DNA of 64,000 bases from Chitinophagaceae bacterium. Its GTDB lineage: Bacteria > Bacteroidota > Bacteroidia > Chitinophagales > UBA10324. The stretch is from contig JADJAG010000004.1 of assembly GCA_016704325.1 (NCBI GenBank), positions 682,001-746,000 of the forward strand, read 5' to 3'. The notes below the pieces were generated by a model that had not been told where the DNA came from, did no database searches, and was given only the letters and a program-made list of their open reading frames with translations. The position numbers and the translations under genes were made by a program. Positions 17,120 through 25,687 of the stretch are shown here, one piece after another. Position 1 is the stretch's first letter. The number at the start of each line of letters is the position of its first letter.

Positions 17120-18019
17120 TTACCCCTGTTTTGCCGGTCCTCCAAGTGGGATTTCAACCAGTACCTTATTCCCCTGGTCCATAAAATGAACAGGGAACAA
17201 AGCATTCAGGATTGCAATACCACGTCCGTGATTATCAAATATCCGCGTATCATCAAACTGCAGGTATTTATTGTAGTTGAATCCTTTTCCCATATCGGCA
17301 ATTTGTATGCAAAGGCATTCAGCATTTCGTTTAAATTTTACTTCTACATATTTATCCTTGTTATCAGGAAGTGAAAGCCTCGTTTCTATTTCCTTAGCTA
17401 ACAGATTCCTGGATATGAGCTCTGTTTTTTCTTCATAAGTTAATGCTGCATTTCCATGCTCCACTGCATTGGAAAAAAGTTCGGATATATAGATGGCTTC
17501 CTGTGGATTCGGACACTCATTGGCAATAAATACGGCAATCTGATCGCCTTCTGCAACTGTTTGAAAACGAAAAGTAGCCTCATCCAGGTACCGTAGTGCG
17601 CGTTCACTTTCTGCAAGTTTTTTAAGCAACCCTTTTTTTCGTTCAAAGTCAACGATGGCAGCCCTGATGGTAGAGATCAGCAAATCTTTTTTTACAGGTT
17701 TTACCAGGTAGAAAAATGCACCTGCTTCAACACCTTGCTGGATATTTTCAGAATTACCCAATACCGTTTGCATAATCACCTGTATGTCTTCATAATGCTT
17801 ATGCTGCTTCATGGCGCGGAGTAATTCGATACCTGAAATATCAGGCATGCTCCAATCCAGTAGCATCACTTCTATTTCGCGTGCATGTTCACTCAGAAAC
17901 TGCATGGCTTCCCGGGCATGATGGGCAGCATGAACCAGGTAACCTTCTTTCTCAAGCGATGTTTTAACAATGCTGGAAAAGGTGATATCGTCGTCTACAA
18001 GCAGAAGAGTATGGGCCAC
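17120..18019 (-). CDS. Response regulator fused to a histidine-kinase-like ATPase domain
   Basis: The 299-residue protein begins with a receiver domain (about 1-125): LLLVDDDITF (acidic pocket), VMLLDWSMPDISG (phospho-acceptor Asp near residue 54), and YLVKPVKK (conserved Lys). The C-terminal half (about 155-295) is a small GHKL ATPase of the RsbW/anti-sigma type: ISELFSNAVEHGNAAL (N box), IADMGKGFNYNKY (G1 box), and FDNHGRGIAILNAL (G2 box). There is no DNA-binding domain and no phosphatase or His-phosphotransfer motif. Such a REC-RsbW-like fusion suggests phosphorylation-controlled regulation of a partner, for example an anti-sigma-factor antagonist. No such partner is adjacent. The gene stands alone between a lipoprotein and a surface protein. 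Confidence 0.85.
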   Translation of the reverse strand: MAHTLLLVDDDITFSSIVKTSLEKEGYLVHAAHHAREAMQFLSEHAREIEVMLLDWSMPDISGIELLRAMKQHKHYEDIQVIMQTVLGNSENIQQGVEAGAFFYLVKPVKKDLLISTIRAAIVDFERKKGLLKKLAESERALRYLDEATFRFQTVAEGDQIAVFIANECPNPQEAIYISELFSNAVEHGNAALTYEEKTELISRNLLAKEIETRLSLPDNKDKYVEVKFKRNAECLCIQIADMGKGFNYNKYLQFDDTRIFDNHGRGIAILNALFPVHFMDQGNKVLVEIPLGGPAKQG

Positions 18020-18114
18020 AATCGGTGGTGATAGTTTGTGATAATTAGTTATTTACGGATATGATTCAAAAAGGTTGTTGTCAACAGGCTTTAATTTCAT
18101 AGCATACTAACTAC

Positions 18115-20715
18115 TTAATTCTTTTTAGCAGCCACCACACAGGCTTGCTTATAGTGTTTTACTGTTCCGTTCAGGTCAAATATCTCCATAAACACTATAT
18201 AAATACCAATTGGCGCTTTTTCATTTTTATCCGTGATGCCATCCCAGGTGAAAGAACCTGCCTGGCTCAATAATGCATTTCTAACCAGATCAGCAACCTG
18301 TCTGCCCTGCTGATCGAAGATGCGGATGTTGGCAGTATAACCTGCCTGGTCAAAACTGTAAGCTATATTGAGCACATCATTGTAACCGTCCTGATCAGGT
18401 GAAAAGGCAGCCGGTGAGAGCGTGATTTCATTTCCGGAACCCGGTTGTGAAAACTGTGAATTTTTATAACCCGGCGTTCCGAAACCAATGGTTGAAGCTG
18501 CCGAATGCCAGTTTAAAGAATCCTGGGTTGCTGAATTAAAATAAATGCGTTCCAATGCAACCCCTTCCACATCATCAATTAACGGAAATTGCCAGGTATC
18601 AAAATAGTGAAGCTGGTCTATACGAATGCCTGAAGTGGTTGTGATTACAATCACGCCTTCATCATCATTAAAGGTTGGGAGACCCATATCAATAAACCAG
18701 TCTGGATTTAGCGTGTTATACGTTTGTTTTACCCACGTTGGGTTTTCAGTCAGCACAAGGTATTGCTCCGGAAATAGCAACCTGCTTTCTGTTACAATAC
18801 TATTGATGCTTATCAGGGAATCATCTTCGTTTGTGGTAGCTACCAGCAATTGCAGCAAGTCAACGATCTTACCGGAGTTGTTATAAATTTCAAGATAGTC
18901 ATACCCACCGCTTTCAGGGTTAAAAAGTATTTCATTTATCAAGACGTTGCCCGGTTCCAGCATTCCTGGAATAGCAAACTGTGCTGTATTGTTGGTGTCT
19001 GCAACATTGCCTGAACAATCTGAAAGCGAATTAACCGTAACAGTGTAAACCACGTTTGAATCTACGGCCGGATTTATCAGCAATTCCACCTGTGTAAAAT
19101 CCGGCGGATACACGGTAGCTGCCAGCACTTCCCTCGATTGATCAATAAGATAATTCGAAGATTGAGCGGCAACTGCACTATCCAGTGATTCACTGAATGT
19201 GAGCAGTAATGATGAAGAATTTAACAACACGGCATTAAGCAATGATGGTGCTTCCAGATCAGGATTTGCTCCAAATACTGAGTTTACTTTCCCCGGTGTT
19301 CCTCCTTCCACAGATTGAGAGGCAGTCCAGTTGTTCATGGCCTGGCAGGGACTGTTGGGATCAATAAGTTCAAGGGTCCAACCGCCATCTGATTTATTTT
19401 CATCCTGATACCAGCTTAAATCATAAGAGACTGCATTGATCACATTGCCTTCCGGATTCTTAAGTGATAAATCATCACCATCGTTATTCAGCGAAGGAAA
19501 GGAGGCAAGGCCGGCTACGTTGCCCAATCCGGAAAATTGCACACTGTTTGCATCATCGCATACAATCAGGAAGGAATCAGGTTGCAGTATAATAGTAGGA
19601 AACGATTGTGTAGCGGTAGCGTCACTGAAAGTCCAGCCGGTAAGATCGACCGGAAATTCAGACTGATTATAAAGCTCTATGAATTCGGCTGCCGGCAAAC
19701 CCACGGCAGGATCAGCGTCGGCCATGATTTCATTGATAATAATATCGTTTGGCTGTGATGTGTAAAAAGCAAAATCTGCATTTACAGTTGCCATCGTGTT
19801 ATCGGCCAGGTCCTTTATGTTGCTTACTGTCAATGTGCTGGTTATACCGTTTGGAAATGTATTGATAAAAGAAAGATGCACCAGTTGTTGGTTTGAAAGA
19901 TCCAACTGTGCTGATACGGGATTGCCAACGCTGTTGTTTACAGCAAAGTTAAGTTCCTCTTCGGCAGAGGAAATTTCCAGCGGCTCATTAAAATAGATAT
20001 CAAGCTGGTCAGGTGAAACGGCTATAACCTGTGTAAGCACAGGTGGATCAGTATCAACAACCGGCTGGCCAACATAGATATTATCAAAATAGAAAGCATC
20101 GGAACGTGAACTGGTGTATTTGCATAAAAAACCAAAATAGCCGGTTGTTGTAATGGTATTGTCTGTCACCGTTCCCTCCAATGTATAATTGTTACCGCCG
20201 GTAATATCAGATAAAACCGTCCAGTTGCCGGAACCGTCGCGTGTTACTTTTATTGCAACATTATTTACAATTGCTGACACATGCCCGTCAATGCCTGATA
20301 ACAACAAAGTCTCTGTGTTACCCTGTTGCAGATAGAAGTCGATTCCATCATTGCTTCCATCTTCACCCATTTTTAGAAAATAGCCATTCAATGGTTGCCG
20401 GAAATCAGGCTGATCGGCCACGAGATAGGTTTTCAGCAGATTGCTTCCCGATGGAGAGAAATCAAGCTTGAAATAAAACAACCATTCTGTATTGTCTATG
20501 CTGGTATTCCCGGTATAGATACAGGCCGTATCTGTTACAGCAGGTGCATTCAAATGCAATTGTTGTGCTGCATTCACTTCGAATTTCGCGACATCACCGT
20601 TCCATGCAGGATCTGCTGAAAAATTGCCATCGGTAAAATCGTCGTCCACCTGGGCAAACACCCGTACAATACAAAATAGAAAAAATAATAGAAGAGCAGA
20701 TAGTGATCTCATCAT
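18115..20715 (-). CDS. Large secreted lamin-tail-domain protein with gliding-motility-type C-terminal domain
   Basis: The 866-residue protein has a signal peptide (MMRSLSALLLFFLFCIVRVF, cut near AQ). A concanavalin-like N-terminal region (about 25-215) is followed by Ig-like domains (for example VLTQVIAVSPDQLDIYFNEP). There are two lamin-tail domains, marked by IINEIMADADPAVGLPAAEF with IELYNQSEFPVDLTGWTFSD, and by VLINEILFNPESGGYDYLEI. The C-terminus (about 775-866) carries FSPDQDGYNDVLNIAYSF and GSFTWDG, the FlgD-like/gliding-motility-associated domain used by T9SS cargo in place of the type A tail. It is probably a cell-surface protein. No enzyme motif is visible, and lamin-tail domains in bacteria have no settled role. 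Confidence 0.85.
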   Translation of the reverse strand: MMRSLSALLLFFLFCIVRVFAQVDDDFTDGNFSADPAWNGDVAKFEVNAAQQLHLNAPAVTDTACIYTGNTSIDNTEWLFYFKLDFSPSGSNLLKTYLVADQPDFRQPLNGYFLKMGEDGSNDGIDFYLQQGNTETLLLSGIDGHVSAIVNNVAIKVTRDGSGNWTVLSDITGGNNYTLEGTVTDNTITTTGYFGFLCKYTSSRSDAFYFDNIYVGQPVVDTDPPVLTQVIAVSPDQLDIYFNEPLEISSAEEELNFAVNNSVGNPVSAQLDLSNQQLVHLSFINTFPNGITSTLTVSNIKDLADNTMATVNADFAFYTSQPNDIIINEIMADADPAVGLPAAEFIELYNQSEFPVDLTGWTFSDATATQSFPTIILQPDSFLIVCDDANSVQFSGLGNVAGLASFPSLNNDGDDLSLKNPEGNVINAVSYDLSWYQDENKSDGGWTLELIDPNSPCQAMNNWTASQSVEGGTPGKVNSVFGANPDLEAPSLLNAVLLNSSSLLLTFSESLDSAVAAQSSNYLIDQSREVLAATVYPPDFTQVELLINPAVDSNVVYTVTVNSLSDCSGNVADTNNTAQFAIPGMLEPGNVLINEILFNPESGGYDYLEIYNNSGKIVDLLQLLVATTNEDDSLISINSIVTESRLLFPEQYLVLTENPTWVKQTYNTLNPDWFIDMGLPTFNDDEGVIVITTTSGIRIDQLHYFDTWQFPLIDDVEGVALERIYFNSATQDSLNWHSAASTIGFGTPGYKNSQFSQPGSGNEITLSPAAFSPDQDGYNDVLNIAYSFDQAGYTANIRIFDQQGRQVADLVRNALLSQAGSFTWDGITDKNEKAPIGIYIVFMEIFDLNGTVKHYKQACVVAAKKN

Positions 20716-20762
20716 AATATCAGGTGCAAAGCATTAGGTATAAAATTTTGTATGCCGTATTT

Positions 20763-21734
20763 TTACATTGGTTTATTTTGCAATATATTCTCAATACGGT
20801 TCATCACATCTTGGCTTAGCAGCGTTACTACATCTAAAGCGCCCAGGTTTTCCTTCAGTTGTTCTACACGCGAAGCGCCCAAAAGCACGGTGCTGACATT
20901 TGGGTTTTTAAGACACCAGGCCAGAGCGAATTGCGCCATGGGAACATTTAATTCCTCAGCAATCACTTTCAACCGGCGCACTTTATCCAGATTGACAGGG
21001 TCGTTCAACTTCTGTTCCTTTAACCATTCCATTCCCGGAATGCTTAATCTGGTATCCGCCACATCGCTATCGAGGTATTTACCTGTCAGGAATCCGGAAG
21101 CCAGAGGAGACCAGATGGTTGTACCCATTCCATATCGCGCGAATAACAGTGCGTATTCCGATTCAAACCGCTCACGGTACAACATGTTGTATTGCGGTTG
21201 TTCCATGGTAGGTGCCAGCAGGTGATGCTTTTCAGCAATGGTATGTGCTTCCGTAATCTGGTTGGCACTCCATTCAGAGGTCCCCCAATACAAGACCTTG
21301 CCTTGCTGAATCAGCTGATGCATCGCCCAGACTGTTTCTTCAATTGGTGTCTCCGGGTCAGGCCGGTGGCAGAAATAAAGATCGAGGTAATCTACATTTA
21401 ACCTTTTCATTGCCTGTTCGCAAGCTTCTGCAACATGTTTGCGGTGAAGACCTTTCTGGGTAGGCAACTTTCCGACTCCAAAAAATACTTTACTGGACAC
21501 GCAATACGAATCGCGACTCCACTTCATTTTCCGTAAGATCTTACCCATTACTTTTTCTGACCTGCCTCTGGCATAAATTTCGGCATTATCAAAAAAATTA
21601 ATGCCATGATCATAGGCAGTCTTCATGAGTTTTTCGGCTACCGGATCATTAATCTGCTTTCCGAACGTAATCCACGAGCCCAACGACAAAACACTCAATG
21701 GTAAACCGGATTTACCCAACCGCCTGTACTCCAT
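20763..21734 (-). CDS. Aldo/keto reductase, potassium-channel beta-subunit-like
   Basis: The 323-residue TIM-barrel oxidoreductase starts MEYRRLGKSGLPLSVLSLGS. The catalytic tetrad is visible: Asp in INFFDNAEIYARGRSE with the following Tyr, Lys in SSKVFFG and His in LYFCHRPDPETP. The NADPH-binding end is STVLLGASRVEQLKENLGAL. The length and the IEETVWAMHQLIQQGKVLYW motif place it with the AKR6/Kv-beta-like group. It reduces aldehydes or ketones with NADPH; the natural substrate cannot be told. It is monocistronic and precedes the divergent acetolactate-decarboxylase-like gene. Confidence 0.93.
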   Translation of the reverse strand: MEYRRLGKSGLPLSVLSLGSWITFGKQINDPVAEKLMKTAYDHGINFFDNAEIYARGRSEKVMGKILRKMKWSRDSYCVSSKVFFGVGKLPTQKGLHRKHVAEACEQAMKRLNVDYLDLYFCHRPDPETPIEETVWAMHQLIQQGKVLYWGTSEWSANQITEAHTIAEKHHLLAPTMEQPQYNMLYRERFESEYALLFARYGMGTTIWSPLASGFLTGKYLDSDVADTRLSIPGMEWLKEQKLNDPVNLDKVRRLKVIAEELNVPMAQFALAWCLKNPNVSTVLLGASRVEQLKENLGALDVVTLLSQDVMNRIENILQNKPM

Positions 21735-22084
21735 TTTTGTAATTTTTTTGGAATGATAAAAGTATTCAATTCAAAACAACTTCAAAATCCTTTTTAAAGT
21801 ACCCGGCTGCGATTCAATATGCTAAATGTCAGTAAATCATTCTTATCAGGAAAGTATAAGGCAATTGATACTCGAAGCTGCATAGTGGGCTTTGGTAAAT
21901 TCAGTCGCCCGGTCAAGCGGGATACTTCATTAGATTCTATAAGCCGGATATCATTAGAATGCTCGGCCAAACAGTAATCAGGTCTGCCTTTTTGTTTCTC
22001 AAATCTAATCATTGTAAAAAGCATCCAAATTATTTGCCCATAATAATTACGGTTCGCGCTATCATTTTTCTATTTTTGTTCAAC
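21735..22084. other. Intergenic region between divergent genes
   Basis: I see no convincing gene here. A minus-strand frame of 76 codons (21794-22024) has no recognisable domain and no supporting context. The region should hold the promoters of the aldo/keto reductase (minus) and of the first acetolactate-decarboxylase-like gene (plus). TATTTTTG at 22071-22078 resembles a -7 box but is only 6 nt from the ATG. Confidence 0.4.
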
Positions 22085-22828
22085 ATGACCGGCTACATAG
22101 ATATAAGGTGGAAAATATTTGCAGCCTGCTGTCTGCTGTTGTTTACTTTTTCCTGTGAGGAAAGAAAGGTAGTTGGAGTGACCAGGGTAGGAGAATTGGA
22201 AAGCCTGATTCGTGATGGGAATCTTGGAGCGAATGCCAGCTTAAACGAACTGACCGGAACGCCGCATTTATATGCAATTGGTAATGTAACAGGTAATGAA
22301 GGTTTCATTACGGTGTTGGATGGAAAATGCTACACCGGTGCTGTGGATACCGCCAAAAAATTAACGATAGACTCGTCCTGTACTGCTACGGCAACATTGC
22401 TTTTATACTCAAATGTAGGTAAGTGGAAGGAATATGAAATTCCGTCGGATGTAATAACCTGGAAGCAATTAGAGCAGTTTATCGGAAATATGGCAACCAA
22501 ATACAATGTTTCTAAAACGGATGCATTTTGTTTCAGGCTTATTGGACATGTAGACTCCTTAAACTGGCATGTGCTTAAATGGCGCGAAGGTATGAAAGAG
22601 ATTACCTACAAAAAGATGCATACACTTGGTTTGAACGGTGTGTTAACCGATAAAGCAATTGATGCAATTGGTTTCTATTCTAAGGATCCAAGAGAGATTT
22701 TTGTACATCAGGAGACCGTGATTAATGTGCATTTTATTTCTGTTGATCATACCATTACCGGGCGTATTGAAGACATGAAGCTGGATGGACGGATGAAACT
22801 GTATTTGCCGGATGATGAGCCTGAATAG
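22085..22828 (+). CDS. Acetolactate-decarboxylase-like lipoprotein with degenerate metal site
   Basis: I start at 22085 (MTGYIDIRWKIFAACCLLLF), which gives a signal peptide with lipobox TFSC; upstream codons are intergenic. The mature part resembles alpha-acetolactate decarboxylases (BudA), for example GTPHLYAIGNVTGNEGFITV and WKEYEIPSDVITWKQLEQF. In active BudA three His (HxH plus one about 11 residues on) bind zinc. Here the C-terminal segment reads INVHF...TGRIEDM: Asn214 and Arg227 replace two of the three His, and only His216 remains. Decarboxylation is therefore unlikely. The paralogue 85 nt downstream keeps all three His. Both are predicted lipoproteins, although BudA is normally cytoplasmic. 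Confidence 0.7.
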   Translation: MTGYIDIRWKIFAACCLLLFTFSCEERKVVGVTRVGELESLIRDGNLGANASLNELTGTPHLYAIGNVTGNEGFITVLDGKCYTGAVDTAKKLTIDSSCTATATLLLYSNVGKWKEYEIPSDVITWKQLEQFIGNMATKYNVSKTDAFCFRLIGHVDSLNWHVLKWREGMKEITYKKMHTLGLNGVLTDKAIDAIGFYSKDPREIFVHQETVINVHFISVDHTITGRIEDMKLDGRMKLYLPDDEPE

Positions 22829-22913
22829 CAGGTACATTAACAATCTATTTGCATACGGATGCATATGACCAAACTTTTTTGATGGCATCTTTGCAGCCCA
22901 AATAATTAGAAGC

Positions 22914-23651
22914 ATGAACATTTACAAGCAAATTGTACCTGCGATATTTATTGCAATGGCAGTTTTTTTCCATGGCTGTGATTCCCCTAAGAGTTACGAT
23001 GCCATCACTATAGGAGAGATGGAGAGCCTGATAAAGAAAGGCGATATGACCACGCATCTGTCATTAAAGGATTTACAAAACACCCCCCACCTTTATGCGA
23101 TTGGTTCCGTTACGAATCTGAAAGGGTTTATTGTAGTGAATGACAGTAAGCCATTCACGTCTTTTGTTCAGGGTGATTCTGTAACCGTAGATTCTTCCTG
23201 GAATACCGATGCAACCCTGTTGGTTTATGCTACCGCGGAAAAGTGGAAGGAAATACCTGTTCCTGCTGATGTAAAAGACTGGAAGCAACTCGAAAATTTT
23301 GTGATGACCTCTGCGAAGCAATCCAAAATGAACCTTGATGCGGCCTTTCCATTTTTAGTGAAAGGAAACATAGCGCGTATGAACTGGAGAGTTACTGACT
23401 GGGATGTAACAGACAAAGAAGTCACCAACAAAAAAGTTAAAAACTCCGGTTTGAAAGGCGAAGCGAATGAGGTTTATGCTACGCTTGTTGGTTTCTATTC
23501 GAATAAGCAATACCGCGTGCTTGCAGAACACAGCACCAAAATGCACATTCACTTCGTAAGTGATGACAGAAAAGTTTCAGGGCATGCTGATGACTTATTG
23601 TTGGGTGGCAATGTGATGTTGTATTTGCCGGAAGAAGTTCCTTCGAAATAG
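22914..23651 (+). CDS. Acetolactate-decarboxylase-like lipoprotein
   Basis: The 245-residue protein has a signal peptide with lipobox FFHGC and a BudA-like domain. It keeps the three putative zinc ligands: His211 and His213 (KMHIHF) and His224 (VSGHADDL). Other family features are NTPHLYAIGSVTNLKGFIVV and WKEIPVPADVKDWKQLENF. BudA converts acetolactate to acetoin; an envelope-located form would need another substrate source, so the reaction is uncertain. It is clearly a tandem paralogue of the preceding gene (same length, same segments throughout). Neither acetolactate synthase nor butanediol genes are near. Confidence 0.72.
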   Translation: MNIYKQIVPAIFIAMAVFFHGCDSPKSYDAITIGEMESLIKKGDMTTHLSLKDLQNTPHLYAIGSVTNLKGFIVVNDSKPFTSFVQGDSVTVDSSWNTDATLLVYATAEKWKEIPVPADVKDWKQLENFVMTSAKQSKMNLDAAFPFLVKGNIARMNWRVTDWDVTDKEVTNKKVKNSGLKGEANEVYATLVGFYSNKQYRVLAEHSTKMHIHFVSDDRKVSGHADDLLLGGNVMLYLPEEVPSK

Positions 23652-23716
23652 CATTCACTGATCTTCAGGGTGCATGCAGCAAAAGCGGTTGCAATAGATT
23701 TAATTTGAATTAGCCT

Positions 23717-25399
23717 ATGAAAATAGTGTTCTCCGCTTTTGTTGTGCTGATGATTAGTATAGAAGCAGCATCAGGACAACCGGCCGCCCCGCGTCCAAAT
23801 ATTATTATGATTATCGGGGATGATATGCGGTATGATTCTTTTGAGCCGACGGGTGGTCCATCCTGGTTTGATTCACCATCGATCAACCGGATAGCATATG
23901 AAGGGGCCAGTTTTGAAAATTATTATTGTGTGTATTCCCTTTGCACTCCTTCCAGAAGTACTATGATGACGGGTCTTTATGCGCATAGTAATGGTTCCAT
24001 TGATGGGGATACTCCTTACTTCCCCTGGCTTCCTACTATCGCTACTATCCTGGATTCAGCCGGCTATCATACCGGGATGATCGGAAAGTTTGGCGTTTAT
24101 TTTGTGCCACAACCCGGATGGGATTATTGGATGGGAAGGACGAAATTCGCTAACGGCGAGTATTTAGATCCAAAGTTTAATGTGAATGGAATCGTCAAAA
24201 CCATTGAAGGTAATGTGACACAGATTATCACAGATACAACTTACCGATTAGTATCTGAGATTGATACTCCTTTTTTTGTGTGTATTGGACACCAGGCGCC
24301 TCATCAACCAGCCATTGCCTTGCCTGCAAGTGAAGGGATTTATGCTTCTGAGGAGATGCCGGTTCCGGCAAACTTTTTCCCATATAATTCTTTTTATCCT
24401 TCCTTTTTATATGCCAATGTTCCACCGTTGACCGAAACAGTCATTGTCAGCGATCTTGAAAAATACTTTGAATGCCTGAAGGATATAGACCGGAACATAG
24501 AAGATATTTTCGATGTACTGAGCGATAGAAACCTGCTGGATAATACGCTGTTAATGTTTACTTCCGACAATGGTTTTTTATTTGGTGAACATGCACTCAA
24601 AGGAAAAGAATTACCTTATGATCCGTCAATTAAATTACCGATGTTCATCAGGTACCCGGCCTGGTTCAATGCAAATACACTGGTGAAAATTCCTATGGGT
24701 TTGACAGTTGACATCGCACCTACGCTTTTAGAAGCTGCAGGAGTAAATGAGGAGCCATATCATTTCCAGGGTCTTTCATTGCATAAATTGGCCAATGGTG
24801 AACTCACACGAGATAAGATGTTATATGAAAATATCAAGTATGCTGACACGACGGGCAAGTTTCGACCTTCCATCCGAAGCATTCGCAGCAATAACTACAA
24901 GTATAATCTGTATTTCTGCGAAGAACTAACCGAAGAATTTTTTGATCTTGAAGCCGATCCAGCTGAAAATTTCAACCTCATCAAGGATCTGCAACATGCA
25001 GACTTGATCAACCAATACCGTTATGAACTCGACAGCATGCGTATTGCGTTGAAGGACACGCTTGCAGCAGATAATGTTTTGAAACCTTGCTACCTTGTGA
25101 TAAATCGGCAGATTGAATCAATAAATTATGTGGAAGATCCATTTCCTGTACTTGATATTTTAAGTAATCCATTTAAGGAAACTATTACAGCCAGATTCAG
25201 CACTTCTTCAAAGGGACCTGTTGAAATTTTCGTTTACAATCAACTTGGTCAGTTAATGTTCTCTGATAAAATAATGACAGAGAATATCGGAAATCGATCA
25301 ACGTTAAATTTTGATGCAAGCTATCTGCCGGCCGGCATTTACTGTCTCACTGCTCGACAAAATGGAAAACTGTGTAATGAATTTATTGTAAAGGAATAA
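23717..25399 (+). CDS. Secreted sulfatase with T9SS sorting domain
   Basis: The 560-residue protein has a signal peptide (to about ASGQ) and an arylsulfatase-type alkaline-phosphatase-fold domain. PNIIMIIGDDMRYDSF supplies metal-binding Asp residues and SLCTPSRSTMMTGLYAH is the sulfatase signature with Cys76, which must become formylglycine (Cys-type, Cx[P]SR). TSDNGFLFGEHALKGK gives the second metal pair. The C-terminal 80 residues (VLDILSNPFKETITARF to NEFIVKE) form a T9SS sorting domain, so it should act outside the cell. It presumably removes sulfate from sulfated glycans. The maturase (anSME) is not in the window. A link to the sulfated polysaccharide locus further on is possible but not shown. 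Confidence 0.92.
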   Translation: MKIVFSAFVVLMISIEAASGQPAAPRPNIIMIIGDDMRYDSFEPTGGPSWFDSPSINRIAYEGASFENYYCVYSLCTPSRSTMMTGLYAHSNGSIDGDTPYFPWLPTIATILDSAGYHTGMIGKFGVYFVPQPGWDYWMGRTKFANGEYLDPKFNVNGIVKTIEGNVTQIITDTTYRLVSEIDTPFFVCIGHQAPHQPAIALPASEGIYASEEMPVPANFFPYNSFYPSFLYANVPPLTETVIVSDLEKYFECLKDIDRNIEDIFDVLSDRNLLDNTLLMFTSDNGFLFGEHALKGKELPYDPSIKLPMFIRYPAWFNANTLVKIPMGLTVDIAPTLLEAAGVNEEPYHFQGLSLHKLANGELTRDKMLYENIKYADTTGKFRPSIRSIRSNNYKYNLYFCEELTEEFFDLEADPAENFNLIKDLQHADLINQYRYELDSMRIALKDTLAADNVLKPCYLVINRQIESINYVEDPFPVLDILSNPFKETITARFSTSSKGPVEIFVYNQLGQLMFSDKIMTENIGNRSTLNFDASYLPAGIYCLTARQNGKLCNEFIVKE

Positions 25400-25460
25400 A
25401 CTGCCTTTTCATCTAACACCGATATAATGCAATCGGATTTTAATCTATACAGTTGAAGTG

Positions 25461-25531
25461 AGGTCAGAAGCGGATTCGAACCGCTGTAGAAGCTTTTGCA
25501 GAGCTTTGCCTAGCCACTCGGCCATCTGACC
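25461..25531 (-). tRNA. tRNA-Cys (GCA)
   Basis: On the minus strand the acceptor stem is GGTCAGA/TCTGACC with discriminator T, as expected for Cys. The D stem is GCC/GGC, the anticodon stem AAGCT/AGCTT with loop CTGCAAA (anticodon GCA), and the T arm AGCGG-TTCGAAT-CCGCT. The 3' CCA is not encoded. It lies between the convergent sulfatase and OPT transporter genes. Confidence 0.96.
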
Positions 25532-25687
25532 TTTTTAATTTTAAGGTGTGCAAATCTAACGCATATTTTTGATTTTGGCATCTGCGATTTACGTATCACA
25601 AAAACAAAACCATGCCGGCTATTAATTGTTTACCGGACCGGTGTGTAATCTGACATCCGGCAAATAGTATTTACCTATCATCCATCA

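Noticed and set aside
20752..21225. 157-codon plus-strand frame
   Set aside because: It is antisense to the aldo/keto reductase, whose catalytic residues and length are normal.
21794..22024. 76-codon minus-strand gene in the spacer
   Set aside because: No domain, no start context and no homologous pattern that I recognise; kept as intergenic.
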